Source: Auricularia sp. M13
Taxonomy: Eukaryota; Basidiomycota; Agaricomycetes; Auriculariales; Auriculariaceae
Length of the DNA: 64,000 nucleotides
Reading direction: 5' to 3'
NCBI GenBank assembly: GCA_037042915.1
Contig: CM073194.1
Coordinates: 868,001-932,000, forward strand
A program made the translations under genes and the position numbers. Under the pieces are notes generated by a model, which had not been told where the DNA came from, did no database searches, and worked only from the letters and a program-made list of their open reading frames with translations. Below are positions 49,361-59,518 of this stretch, in pieces (within the stretch, counting starts at the first letter, position 1; every line of letters starts with the position of its first letter).

Positions 49361-50590
49361 ACCCTTCCAACCTCGGAAGCAAGGTCGTGCAATCATTATA
49401 CGGCTTCCAAGAGCAGGATTAGGGCTGGCATGCGATTCATATTAAGTTGCAGCAATTACCCTCCCACACGGCTGCAGCGGTTCAGCGCCGCGGGCGTCGA
49501 GCAAGAGGCCAAGACACAGCATGCACTGTATTCCTAGCACCATAATACACCCATTTGACACCTTCTTCAGCACTATGTCGTGTTCAGAGGCTCCCGAATT
49601 GCCGCCCTGCTGTTGTTACGCCCGTGCCCCGGTCCGCGGACCCCACGTGCTCTCGGCATCACTCGGCGTCATTCTACGTCACTCGGCCAACTCGGTCAAC
49701 TCGGTCAAGCTCCCGAATACCCGGCTTATCTCCCCTCGTGTTCATATGCTCGGGATATGTTCTCCTCATCGTCCTCTACCTCTAGACCTCTCCCTCACTT
49801 CTCTAGCTTCTCTCCTTACTCGCATACATCCACCTAACTCGCCTTGTCCCTACTGTATCGATAGTGTTCATATCCGGTTCGCTCCACTCGTCTTAGTCAT
49901 TCGCCTCTCGTCATTCGTCCGATCCCCCGATACCTTACCCACTCGCTCTTACTCATCCTATCGGCCGATGACGACGATCTCTATTGATCTGAGGCCCCCT
50001 CTCCTTCGTCTCTAGGATACACTCCGATTACATCGGATCACCTCCCCAGGTATAAAAGACCCTCGACTTTGTATCTAGCTCCCCAGTTACGAAATCGACA
50101 TAGTCGTGCCCCTCGCACACTCTATCTCTCTCTCTCTCGACTTCGCCTCTGGGTTCTTCCCTCGCCCGACTTACTCGTCTGAGTCCTCTGTTGCTCGTGG
50201 TCCCTTCGGTCGTGCTACTCGACGTAGCCGGTGTGCTCAATAACGCACCGAAGGCTCTAGTTGTTCGTTCGAGTGTTCTCTGCGCCCGGACGTTCAACTA
50301 TCCTTGCAACCAAACCCCCAAGGCACAGCAGGCTTAACAGCTGTATGCTGTTTCACAATGCCCAAGGAGCACACAGGCTGGCCGATTAATTCAGAAGAGC
50401 CTTTGGACAATCCATATTCATCCTATACCTACGTGCTCCTGGTCTCAGATCCGCCATAACTGCCCTGGATGAGCCAGGAGTAAAATGCAGCTGATATTGG
50501 CAGGAAAACTAAGTACTGCACACCGGCCCTGATGCAGTTCGGATACGCCGTCTGGTGACCATGCAACCCTGCTCCCAAAGTCTACACAGG

Positions 50591-50697
50591 GTAGCTTGCG
50601 CGACGGTCGCACGGTGACGCAGACGGTAGCGGCGGGTCGCGCGCGCGTTTTTCGGCGATTTTCCGGTCGCGCCTTCGGGCACGCCGATGGCAGTAGC
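50591..50697 (-). repeat. Inverted repeat, right copy
   Basis: Partner of 49256-49360. The sequence between the two has a pyrimidine-rich block with a TATAAAAG motif near 50052, but no gene that I can support. Confidence 0.75.
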
Positions 50698-51824
50698 CAA
50701 TGGCGTATGCACATCGACCGGCGACCGGCAATGAGCAACACGAACAATGAACGACCTCGCAGGCCCAGGGCCGGCCGGACGGTAGCACGAGCGGACATTT
50801 AGTATTAGTCGTAACCGCAGGCCAGCGAAGACGTAAGTACCGTGCTACCGACTATCGAACTGGAACTGGGTGCGTGACCAGGTTCGAAGCGACGGCGAAG
50901 CCTCAGAAGTTAACGGTCACTCGTTCCGCCACCACACAAGTATACGGCAGCGCCTCACAGCTGAGACACGCGTTGTGATTCAGAGGAAGTCGAAGCCGGA
51001 TCTTGAACGTTGGGACCGCTCATTGGGCTATTTTCTCTTCACTTCCGAGGGAGGGAGCACCGGGCGCGTGCGATGCAGGTGACCGGCTGAACCTCGCTTG
51101 TTGAAGAACCGAACGGACGCAGTGTGCACGAAGGCGAAACATTGTCAAGTAGGAAGCACTGAAACAGTACGCAGATGATCGACCGCATGAACGGGCGTCT
51201 AGTGTAGCGTAAGTAGCACTGGCGAACATCATTATTATTATCAGTTGTAATCGCAGGGCAGCGAACCGGATGCGGCGACGTACAAGGTATCGGGAATTCG
51301 ACGGGGAATCTCAGGCCCATTGCAAGTTGGTTGACTGGGTCGGGGACTCACAGTGGGAGATCTACTCTAATTTAGAGAACTCAAGCGGCAAACGCTGCTC
51401 GTTCCACCACCGTGACCCCGCGTACGAGCACAGTGCCTCGATCACGACGCTCGTGCACTATTGACGCGACACAGCTGAGCAGATATTCAAAACAAGGAAG
51501 CGATTAAAATACGGACAGGGCACGACCGCCCGCACGCTTTCCGAGTCGATGTCAGGCGGAAGACGCACCGCTGCCAAATGCGCGCGCACAATGTCGATAA
51601 TGCAGTGTGTTGACAAGCCGACAGACCGACGAACCGAATCGGGACGGACGCTCGCATCGTTCACGATGATAAGGTAGGAAGAAGCATTGATACAGTGGTC
51701 TACTTAGACGGGCGCGTCCCGGGGGTAGTAAATGTAATGTACCTACAAAGCAAGAGGCAGAGCGTGCGCAGAGGTCCGGTGAAACGAAAACGAAACGCGA
51801 CTCGGATGTCCGATGCGGGCATGT
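50698..51824. other. Intergenic, no gene seen
   Basis: Only short frames on both strands. Parts near 51590-51790 resemble the spacer next to the GNA1-like copies at about 42180-42330 and 54330-54420 (CCGGGGTAGTAAATGT type). Confidence 0.4.
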
Positions 51825-52570
51825 CTATGGGAGTGTGGGATGTGGGCCGGAACGGAGCGATTTAGAGCTTCTGCACGACCTGGGTGTCTTTGGCGTATTT
51901 TGCCTGCGCGGGTCGGTGAGTGATAGGATTAGGGGAAGGATGATAGGACGAACCATCTCGCATTCCTTCAGCGCGAAGCCGCACTTCTCGTAGAAAGCTT
52001 TGGGGCATTTGAGCACGGAAAAGCGAGCAAAGCCGTAACCAAAAAAAAAAAACGCACGAATATTGTCCTTGGAGCAGTTCAAAATCGTCTTGTACGCCCC
52101 GCGGCCCTCGCTGAGCGCCGTCAAGGCCTGAATGACGCGCAGACCCAGCTTCTTGCCCTGCTGGCCCTTATCGACGGCAATGTCCTCGATATGGCCCACC
52201 AGGCCGAGCCCGCGCGTGAACTTGCGCTCGAGGAAGAGCGTGCCGGTCGCGACGACCCTGTCCGACGCGCGGTCGACGATGACGAGCGTGAAGTACGTGT
52301 CGGGCAGCGCGCGCTGCGCGCGGAAGCGCTCTTGGTATGCTTGCAGGCCCGGGTCGGGCGTGGGCGTCAGGACGGAGAGCACGGCGAGGTGGCCGCGCGC
52401 GTGGTCCGTTGAGGACAGGGGACGTATCTGCGCGGCGGTCAGCGACGACGAATGCGACGGGAAGAAAGATGACGTACGTGCAGCTCGGGCGGGAGGACAT
52501 CGCGCACGGCCTGCGGGAGCAGCGCCGGGTTGAAGAGCAGCTCGAGCGCGTCGTCGGGCGTCAGTGGCAT
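51825..52570 (-). CDS. Glucosamine-6-phosphate N-acetyltransferase-like (GNA1-type GNAT), most complete copy
   Basis: GNA1 acetylates glucosamine-6-phosphate with acetyl-CoA on the way to UDP-GlcNAc and chitin. ATG at 52568-52570 starts MPLTPDDALELLFNPALLPQ. Intron 52428-52477 leads to IRPLSSTDHARGHLAVLSVL, then GHIEDIAVDKGQQGKKLGLR (the acetyl-CoA loop, QxxGxxLG). Next is ALTALSEGRGAYKTILNCSK and, after an intron containing a poly-T run, DNIPFYEKCGFALKECEMVR. These are the GNA1-specific blocks. The C-terminus runs about 40 residues beyond the usual end, to a stop at 51825. This may be an accessory copy and not the housekeeping gene, because degraded siblings surround it. Confidence 0.78.
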
Positions 52571-53155
52571 CGGCGGCGGGGATGTGCAAAAGGAAGAGGG
52601 GAGAAGATCGTCGCTCAGCTCCGCAGGCCCGTTATGTACTGGGTTGCAACCGAGCACCGCCAGGCCAGTGCTCTCCGCCGTCGCCGACGCCCGGCACCGG
52701 GGGGCATAACTCGCCGTCGTCGTCGACACCAGGCTCAGCGCGCTCGACGATCGCTCGTACGGGATTGATGACGTCGAGTCCGTGTGCGTCATGGCGCGCG
52801 CCAGCGACTCCACGTTCGAACGGACTCGCCGTCCCCGCTGCTGCAGCTGTCTGCGGTAAAGACGAACATGATGGTCAGAGACCAACTTCCAAGCCAGCTG
52901 GCCGCGCGCATCGATCCAGAAACCATGCGTGTCTCGCAACTGCTTCCACGTGATACACTGCTCGCGCCACGTGCTGCTTTGACGCGCCTCTTAACGCGCC
53001 AACTTCCAGCTTCAAATCCTTAGAGTCCACCCGGACGCCTGGAATCATGAACTGTCTCAGCAAGCTCTCCCGGCGACCTTCAAAAGGCTGACGATATACT
53101 CGCAGAACCGCAGCGCCTGAGGAAACTGCACAAGGCGCAAGCATACCGATTTTAT

Positions 53156-53524
53156 GTGCCCGACTTTCTCCAGGCGCTCAGGAGCATCACCTCAGTCTTC
53201 ATGCTGCCGCCGCCGACAGCAAACCTGCTCTCGCACGCCGTCATCGGAACCTCGACTCATCTGCGAAGTCGACCAGGCGGGAACGAGTCGATATCATCGC
53301 GCGGAAGCAGCTCCAGCGCAATGAGAGCACGAGAAACGGTCGCTATCTACGTACGCCTGCCAAAAAATCCGGCTCGTCCTCGCCAGATGTATGCCGCTGA
53401 CGCGCTCAGGAGTCAGGACGCCCTGCAACCCATCCGCCTGGCGCCCTTCTTCTGGCTGCGTGCGTTTGTCCTGTTGGTCGCGTTCGATCAGACCCCCGGC
53501 GTCGTCCGTCTCGCCGTACTCTGA
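53156..53524 (+). pseudogene. Decayed gene fragment X, copy B
   Basis: The frame FLQALRSITSVFMLPPPTAN, then RLAPFFWLRAFVLLVAFDQT, PGVVRLAVL, matches fragment X at 43036-43880. It is open for 122 codons, but its N-terminus is undefined and it ends early relative to copy A. Confidence 0.5.
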
Positions 53525-53778
53525 GCGCTGGGCCCAGAACAGACAGCGTACCAGCAGCATTCCTTGCTCAGCGCGCGCGCGCACCGACACGTGGCGTCCC
53601 AGGCGATGACGCACGCGAACTTGTCAACGTCGTAGCGTGCCCGCATTGACAAAGATGGCGAGTACCGTCCAGTGGTGCCAGGCGTCGGCGGCAGCAGTGC
53701 TCGGTTACCCAAGACTGTACGGAGCGGCTGCACGCTGATCTGCTCTCCCGTTTCATTTCCTCTGAATCGCTGCCATAC

Positions 53779-54415
53779 ATGCCACTGGTGCCCGACGACA
53801 CGCTCAAAGCAACCCCATTCTGCTCCCTTCATCTGCGCGCAACGCTCTCCTTCCCGAGCTGCGCGTACGTTATCTCCCCTCCTCTTCCCGTCGTCGTGGC
53901 GCAGATACGCCCCCCGTCCTCAACAAACCACTCGCCGTGCTCTCCGTCCTCACCGCCGCGCCCGACCCGTACCAAGAGCGCGTCCGCGCGCGGCGCGCGC
54001 TCTCCGACACCTAATAAATGCACGCTCGCCATCGTCGACCGTGCTTCAGACAAGATTGTCGGGACCGGCACGCTCTTCCTCGAGCACAAGTTCACGCGCG
54101 GGCTCGGGCCCGGGGGCCATATGGAGGACATTGCGGTCGGTAAGTAAGAGCCAGCAGGGCAAGAAGCTCGGCCTGCGCGTCATCCGGGTCTTGACCGCAG
54201 TGGTCGGGGGGCGTGCAAGACTGTTTTGAACTGCTCCAAGGACAATATTCGTACGCTTTAATGCTGGCTTTCCGTGTTCAAATGCTCCAGCTTTCTTCGA
54301 GAAGCGCGGCTTCGCGCTGAAGGAATGCGACTCGGAGATGGTTCGTCCCATCATCCTTCCCCTGATCTACACGCTCTGCCGCTTGCTTTGTAGGTACCCC
54401 GGGACGCCCGTCTAA
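53779..54415 (+). pseudogene. GNA1-like acetyltransferase, degraded copy 4
   Basis: Begins MPLVPDDTLK with an intact ATG. It has IVDRASDKIVGTGTLFLEHK, FTRGLGPGGHMEDIAVG and, in a different frame, SQQGKKLGLRVI and KRGFALKECDSEMVRP. The frame changes between conserved blocks and an early stop mark it as a pseudogene. Counterpart of copy 1 (42380-43001). Confidence 0.65.
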
Positions 54416-54869
54416 GTAGACCGCTGTATCACACTGCTTATCAACAACGTATTACCTTCGCCATTCGATTCGTGAACACTGCGCGGGTATCATTCGGGTC
54501 CTCAGCCAAGCGCGACGGTCTGCCTCGTCGTGTCCCTCCGACGCATATGGACTCGGAACGAGCAGACAGTGTGCCGAACGGTCCCGGGTTCGTAAGTACT
54601 TGGTGACGTTCGGGTTCCTTACTAACTTCGAATGTCTGCTCAGTCTCGTTGCATAGTTGGGTGACACAGCGAGCTCGCAACAGCCGTTGCGACTTGCGTT
54701 GCGGATTTCGTTGTGACCTCGTTGCGAGCACTGTGCGCGCGCTTTTGGCATCGGCGCGTCTTTCGCCTGACATCGACGTGGAACATTTGCTGTGGACACG
54801 CTGAACTCGCTGCAAGTGCTAGAAAGGAGATGCATGCAGTATTACATCCAGAACAGCTATTGACAACTG

Positions 54870-55108
54870 CTACGAGAAACTCGGGAGGTAGCGCGCGAGC
54901 TGGGGTTCGTGGAATGAGCCCTCGGGGAGCGCGAAGACCTGCCGCACGCTCTCGCCCACGAGGAACATACTGCATATAGGATATAAAAACGCCAACAGGA
55001 GAGCGAGTGCTAACAATGTGCTCTCCGCGACATCCGCCGGGAGAAAGTACCAGCCCCTGTAATCGCCCTCGAGAATCCACAGCAGGATGCAAATGCTCAG
55101 TGGCAGCT
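54870..55108 (-). pseudogene. 3' fragment of the polytopic membrane protein gene
   Basis: Matches the last ~230 bases of copy A (from about 41531), including PICSMFLVGESVRQVFALPE and the stop at 54870-54872. Similarity ends abruptly at about 55108, a duplication breakpoint. There is a small insertion near LSPGG relative to copy A. Confidence 0.75.
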
Positions 55109-55451
55109 CTCTATTAGGCAGGTGTGATTTGATACAGACTATGCATTGCTCACAACTTGGAACCCATTAAGTTGGACTGCTGCTTGCTCTCGGTCCCTCA
55201 GCAGAGAATGAGCACCATACGGTCTATATTCGTAGAAGTCAGGCTGCGATCTCTATGCCACGAAAGTATACGAATATTTCTTTCACACAAGCAGATACCT
55301 TGTCGAACGCCGACCGAGCGGAGAAGGCCGGCGTCGATCTGGTGCAAATGACGTCAGCGCGTCATCAGGGGCCGCGCCACTCCAGCGCGCCTCATACATA
55401 AGCCAGACATTGCGCGTACCTACACACGCTATCAACCTGCACTGTCTCACC

Positions 55452-56022
55452 ATGCAACACATTCACAACGCTCTTTCCGCCGTCAAGAAGACATTTGACG
55501 AAGCGGCGCTCGCTGCGACACAACCGGGGACGAACCTCGATAAATACAGCGACCATACCGGCGAACAGGTGAGCGCGGGAAACCATGCGACTTGCGAGAC
55601 CGTCTGGATCGGAGTACTGACAATGGACGTGTTTTCGAGGCTAAGGAACGCAGTAATCGCGCTTTGACAGTGAGCAGATGAGCCCGTGGTTGTTTTGGAT
55701 GGACCAGGAATACTCAGGATGAGCATTGCAGGAGATGGAGGAGCGGGAGCGGGAGAGGCAGAGGCCCGGGGGACATGTCGATCACCAAGGTTACGAGAAC
55801 TTGGATTCCGAGGAGCACGCGCAGAATCGAAACCAGGCCCATGTGGCGGAACACGAGATGCGCAAGGTCGGTGTTGTGCGACCTGCAGCTGGTCGTCGAA
55901 TTTCCCACGTTGACATTAGGTATGCTCAGGAGCTCCCGGGTCCCATTCACCCCGATACTGGCCACCGCGTGGTAAACACGCAACCGCGCGCCGCTGCTGG
56001 TCCGGGCATCCAGCATGTTTAA
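55452..56022 (+). CDS. Hypothetical small hydrophilic protein, two exons
   Basis: Not recognised. ATG at 55452-55454 gives MQHIHNALSAVKKTFDEAAL, then NLDKYSDHTGEQ. A GTGAGC donor follows directly. A GCAG acceptor near 55729 joins in phase to EMEERERERQRPGGHVDHQG, and the frame runs to TAA at 56020-56022. The product would be about 137 residues, highly charged, with no signal peptide or membrane segment. The N-terminal helix and Glu/Arg-rich middle suggest a helical or disordered protein. The model rests on one intron and could be missing exons. Confidence 0.5.
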
Positions 56023-57480
56023 TTGAGGCTGCTGTGCAATAAGTTGCACATCATGAAACCGGGAAAAACCTTGTACTGACTGGTTGTGGCATACCCGTAA
56101 TCTGAGGGCTGATCTTGCTAGTTAAGGCAGAAGCAGGAGGTCATCAGCCTGACGGGCTGCTGAATCGTCACTGAGGGCAAAGGAGCAGGTGGGTCAAGCC
56201 TGAATTCGCCTGATATAGCCTGATCCGGTCGCGTCAGGCCGATATCAGGATTGTCCGGCACAGACTCCTTCGTGCCAGGTCGCGTCAGATGGGGAGCAGG
56301 CTGACCGCGCTCTGAGCACTCCGAGTCAGTCTCCCGTCGTGCGGAAGCCGCGCACCCCTTCTAAGCAGGGAGTTGCTCGATATCTCCGCTGCTGGTGTGA
56401 GCATCTGGCATGCTGTCTCTGAGACGATGACTGGGATGACTCTGTGTCCACCGGAAGATGGAAATTCGTGCCTGCTCAATGTTGCTGAAGGCATTTAATA
56501 GTGGACATGGGCGGCGATTGTGGGACTTGGACGATTTCCGTGCCATTGCCAAGTGCCAAGCAGGACAATGCTGCGCAGCATCACGGCGGCTGCGGAACGG
56601 ATCCAAGTAAAATCTTCATTTCGAAGTCCGGCGTCCATTCTCTTCCTCTTTCTCTTCCCCCCGCCTCGTCGACCCCATCGTCGACCTCGCGCCCTCCAGA
56701 GGCGGGCGTCGACCTCGCTACCTCAAGAGCGCCCGCCTCAAGACCGCTCGCATCAAGTCCGCTCGCCTCAAGACCGCTCGCCTCAAAAGCGCCTGCCTCA
56801 AGAGCGCCTGCCCTGCCTCAAGCATCATGCAAGACACAGTCTACGGGGGATATGTTTTGTGGCTTGCTCACTGTCGAGATCCGTCTTGCTGGTTCGCTGC
56901 TCGGTGGCTATCTGCTTTGCTCGAGGATGCTGGCTGGCTCTTGGTCGTCTCTTGCTTGCGGTCGTACTATCGTGCTCTTTGCTTTGTTGCCGTGCTTGGA
57001 GTCTTAATTAACCGCTCGCGCTCCCACTCCATTGACGTACTAACATGTTTTTCAGATGTTTCCTCCCCTTCGCGCGCCGTCGCGTTATACCATTCACAAT
57101 CGCGTCATCCTCCTTTGTCCACCGCTCTTCTGGCGTCCACGTGTCCATCCCGCCAACCTCATAACGCTCACTTGCGCCTCTTTTCCCTGTATATACGCCG
57201 GTCCGCAATATACGTCGTTTTTGCTTTACTTTGTGTCGAGCCCGAAAGGAATAATAAGTGGATTCCGAGCCCATTGTCGCCGTGAGCCAGAAGCGGTCCT
57301 AGACCCCGGAAACCGCTTCTGCTGGCCAGATTCCAGCCAGTCAGTTGACTCCCAGATAAGGTGGCAGTATGGCTGAGACGTAGATGACGCTCGCAGAAAA
57401 TCGACAGGCATTCTGACGGCATTCTGACCAGAGCGTTGTCGGTCTGAACCGGATTTGATCATGTACTTAGGCTCTTGTGA
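56023..57480. other. Intergenic with minisatellite
   Basis: No supported gene. It contains the 15-bp tandem repeat at 56721-56822 and pyrimidine-rich stretches. Confidence 0.4.
56721..56822 (+). repeat. 15-bp minisatellite
   Basis: Six units of CCTCAAGACCGCTCG type followed by a partial one, with a few substitutions. Because the unit is 15 bases, any frame through it yields five-residue repeats (PQDRS-like). The enclosing frame has no other sign of being a gene. Confidence 0.85.
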
Positions 57481-58367
57481 TGGGTACCGGCAACGCCGTC
57501 AAGGAGTTATCCATCAGCGGCTAACTCCGTATGGAGTCCTTGTCCGATACAGCGCTTTCAGGCCACCCTTCCTCTGAACTTCTGATTCTTATCCAAATAA
57601 TTATTATAATTAAATATAAGAACTTTGTTCGGGCGGATTTTGGTTAATCAAAAGGACAAGTGAGTTACGCAACAAATATATATATTCCCTTGCAGTTATT
57701 CAAATTCTGCTCCGAACAATTTTCAGAGGGAACGTTCCTGGCATTGAAACTCGAGTTTCGAGAAATTTCTTCGAGCCATTCTCTAGCACGGATTTTCCTA
57801 AGAATGCCTCCATTTGAAGCCGATACATATGTTACGTAATCAACTCTGCTCGCCACTCGGTGTGTTCGGCACTGAATGAAGTTGATAACCCTTAAATCGC
57901 AGCCTGAAAGCCTGGGTATGCTATATGACTGCAACACATGCCTTCTCTTAGTGCTGGAGAAGCTGCTTCTGATCCCAGTGGTATCCAAGGAGGTAGCAGG
58001 CATGTAGGCTCTCCTCCTCTCCATGTCACTGCTTCCCGAGACTCTGAAGTCGTAATTTACGGCAGAGTAACTTCTTAATGCACTATGTGACCAGTGGGAG
58101 CCGAATGGATGGCATTTCTTGCGTAAGGGTGCTTTGGATTGCAAACGGAATGTCCAATCCTTGGACTGTGAGGATTTTGGCTGCATCATTACAGGTCATG
58201 GAGCAACAAAACTTTGTAAAATGTATCTATAACACCTTATCCACGTAATTAAATAGCCCTTATGTCGGGGAAAAAATTCAACGGCTTGCAGGAAAGCAAC
58301 TACTCCGGATGGGCGGAAACTCGCTGACTAAGCCGGCCGATCACTTGAAGGCCGTTGCCGGTACCCA
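57481..58367 (-). mobile_element. 887-bp TIR element, copy 1 (7-bp target duplication)
   Basis: Ends are TGGGTACCGGCAACG and its reverse complement. The target duplication CTTGTGA lies at 57474-57480 and 58368-58374. It carries a minus-strand frame of 174 codons (57665-58189) whose translation is the same as in copy 2. The opposite strand contains a Cys- and Trp-containing stretch (CDQWEPNGWHFLRKG, LDCEDFGCIITGHG) that also looks protein-like. I recognise no transposase. A 7-bp duplication does not fit hAT (8) or Mutator (9-11) neatly. Confidence 0.9.
57665..58189 (-). CDS. Unidentified 174-aa frame in element copy 1
   Basis: Begins MMQPKSSQSKDWTFRLQSKA. Ser/Arg rich, not recognised. It is kept open in both element copies, but that may only reflect recent copying. 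The antisense strand may be the true coding strand. Confidence 0.3.
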   Translation of the reverse strand: MMQPKSSQSKDWTFRLQSKAPLRKKCHPFGSHWSHSALRSYSAVNYDFRVSGSSDMERRRAYMPATSLDTTGIRSSFSSTKRRHVLQSYSIPRLSGCDLRVINFIQCRTHRVASRVDYVTYVSASNGGILRKIRAREWLEEISRNSSFNARNVPSENCSEQNLNNCKGIYIFVA

Positions 58368-58624
58368 CTTGTGATGACGGAGCAGACTGATCCCTGCTGC
58401 CGGATAATGATATGCCATATGGGGCCTTATCGGCCAGATGCAATCTGATACAGCCGGACCCTGCGGTCTCATATATTTCCCGATTGCATGATGGCCATGC
58501 CTCGGTTCGGATCCTGCGCTTGGAATGGACACTGGCAATTAGCCTCTTGTTATCGTAGTCCTCTCTTCCTAATTGTAATTCAAAGCCAATGAATATTCAC
58601 GCAGTTAGTTTTGCAGTCTAGTCG
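58368..58624. other. 257-bp spacer between the two inverted element copies
   Basis: Includes the right target duplication of copy 1 and the left one of copy 2 (CTAGTCG, 58618-58624). Otherwise nothing is recognised. Confidence 0.7.
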
Positions 58625-59511
58625 TGGGTACCGGCAACGGCCTTCAAGTGATCGGCCGGCTTAGTCAGCGAGTTTCCGCCCATCCGGAGTAGTTGCTTTC
58701 CTGCAAGCCGTTGAATTTTTTCCCCGACATAAGGGCTATTTAATTACGTGGATAAGGTGTTATAGATACATTTTACAAAGTTTTGTTGCTCCATGACCTG
58801 TAATGATGCAGCCAAAATCCTCACAGTCCAAGGATTGGACATTCCGTTTGCAATCCAAAGCACCCTTACGCAAGAAATGCCATCCATTCGGCTCCCACTG
58901 GTCACATAGTGCATTAAGAAGTTACTCTGCCGTAAATTACGACTTCAGAGTCTCGGGAAGCAGTGACATGGAGAGGAGGAGAGCCTACATGCCTGCTACC
59001 TCCTTGGATACCACTGGGATCAGAAGCAGCTTCTCCAGCACTAAGAGAAGGCATGTGTTGCAGTCATATAGCATACCCAGGCTTTCAGGCTGCGATTTAA
59101 GGGTTATCAACTTCATTCAGTGCCGAACACACCGAGTGGCGAGCAGAGTTGATTACGTAACATATGTATCGGCTTCAAATGGAGGCATTCTTAGGAAAAT
59201 CCGTGCTAGAGAATGGCTCGAAGAAATTTCTCGAAACTCGAGTTTCAATGCCAGGAACGTTCCCTCTGAAAATTGTTCGGAGCAGAATTTGAATAACTGC
59301 AAGGGAATATATATATTTGTTGCGTAACTCACTTGTCCTTTTGATTAACCAAAATCCGCCCGAACAAAGTTCTTATATTTAATTATAATAATTATTTGGA
59401 TAAGAATCAGAAGTTCAGAGGAAGGGTGGCCTGAAAGCGCTGTATCGGACAAGGACTCCATACGGAGTTAGCCGCTGATGGATAACTCCTTGACGGCGTT
59501 GCCGGTACCCA
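58625..59511 (+). mobile_element. 887-bp TIR element, copy 2 (inverted, 7-bp target duplication)
   Basis: Same length and, as far as I compared, the same sequence as copy 1 in opposite orientation. It has the same termini and the target duplication CTAGTCG at 58618-58624 and 59512-59518. Separate target duplications show two independent insertions, not an internal inverted duplication. Confidence 0.9.
58803..59327 (+). CDS. Unidentified 174-aa frame in element copy 2
   Basis: Translation identical to the frame at 57665-58189. Confidence 0.3.
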   Translation: MMQPKSSQSKDWTFRLQSKAPLRKKCHPFGSHWSHSALRSYSAVNYDFRVSGSSDMERRRAYMPATSLDTTGIRSSFSSTKRRHVLQSYSIPRLSGCDLRVINFIQCRTHRVASRVDYVTYVSASNGGILRKIRAREWLEEISRNSSFNARNVPSENCSEQNLNNCKGIYIFVA

Positions 59512-59518
59512 CTAGTCG

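Larger units (their letters stand above)
52247..55108. repeat. Segmental duplication, block B (inverted relative to block A)
   Basis: Reverse-complement counterpart of 41531-44468. One breakpoint falls inside the membrane-protein gene at about 55108. The other falls inside the GNA1-like gene, near the point where copy 2 is truncated. Block B keeps the complete GNA1-like gene. Confidence 0.8.

Noticed and set aside
49570-50330. Possible solo LTR (pyrimidine-rich block with TATAAAAG and a TGTTACGCCC-like start)
   Set aside because: I could not find a matching CA end or a short flanking duplication, and there is no second copy in the window. Left unassigned.
58260-58330. Copia-gag-like peptide start (MSGKKFNGLQESNYSGW) inside the 887-bp element
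   Set aside because: The frame stops at once, and the element has DNA-transposon style inverted termini and target duplications. The resemblance is too short to mean anything.
57665-59327. Reading the 2-kb palindrome as one long inverted-repeat transposon
   Set aside because: Each arm has its own complete termini and a different 7-bp target duplication, so two separate insertions explain it better.
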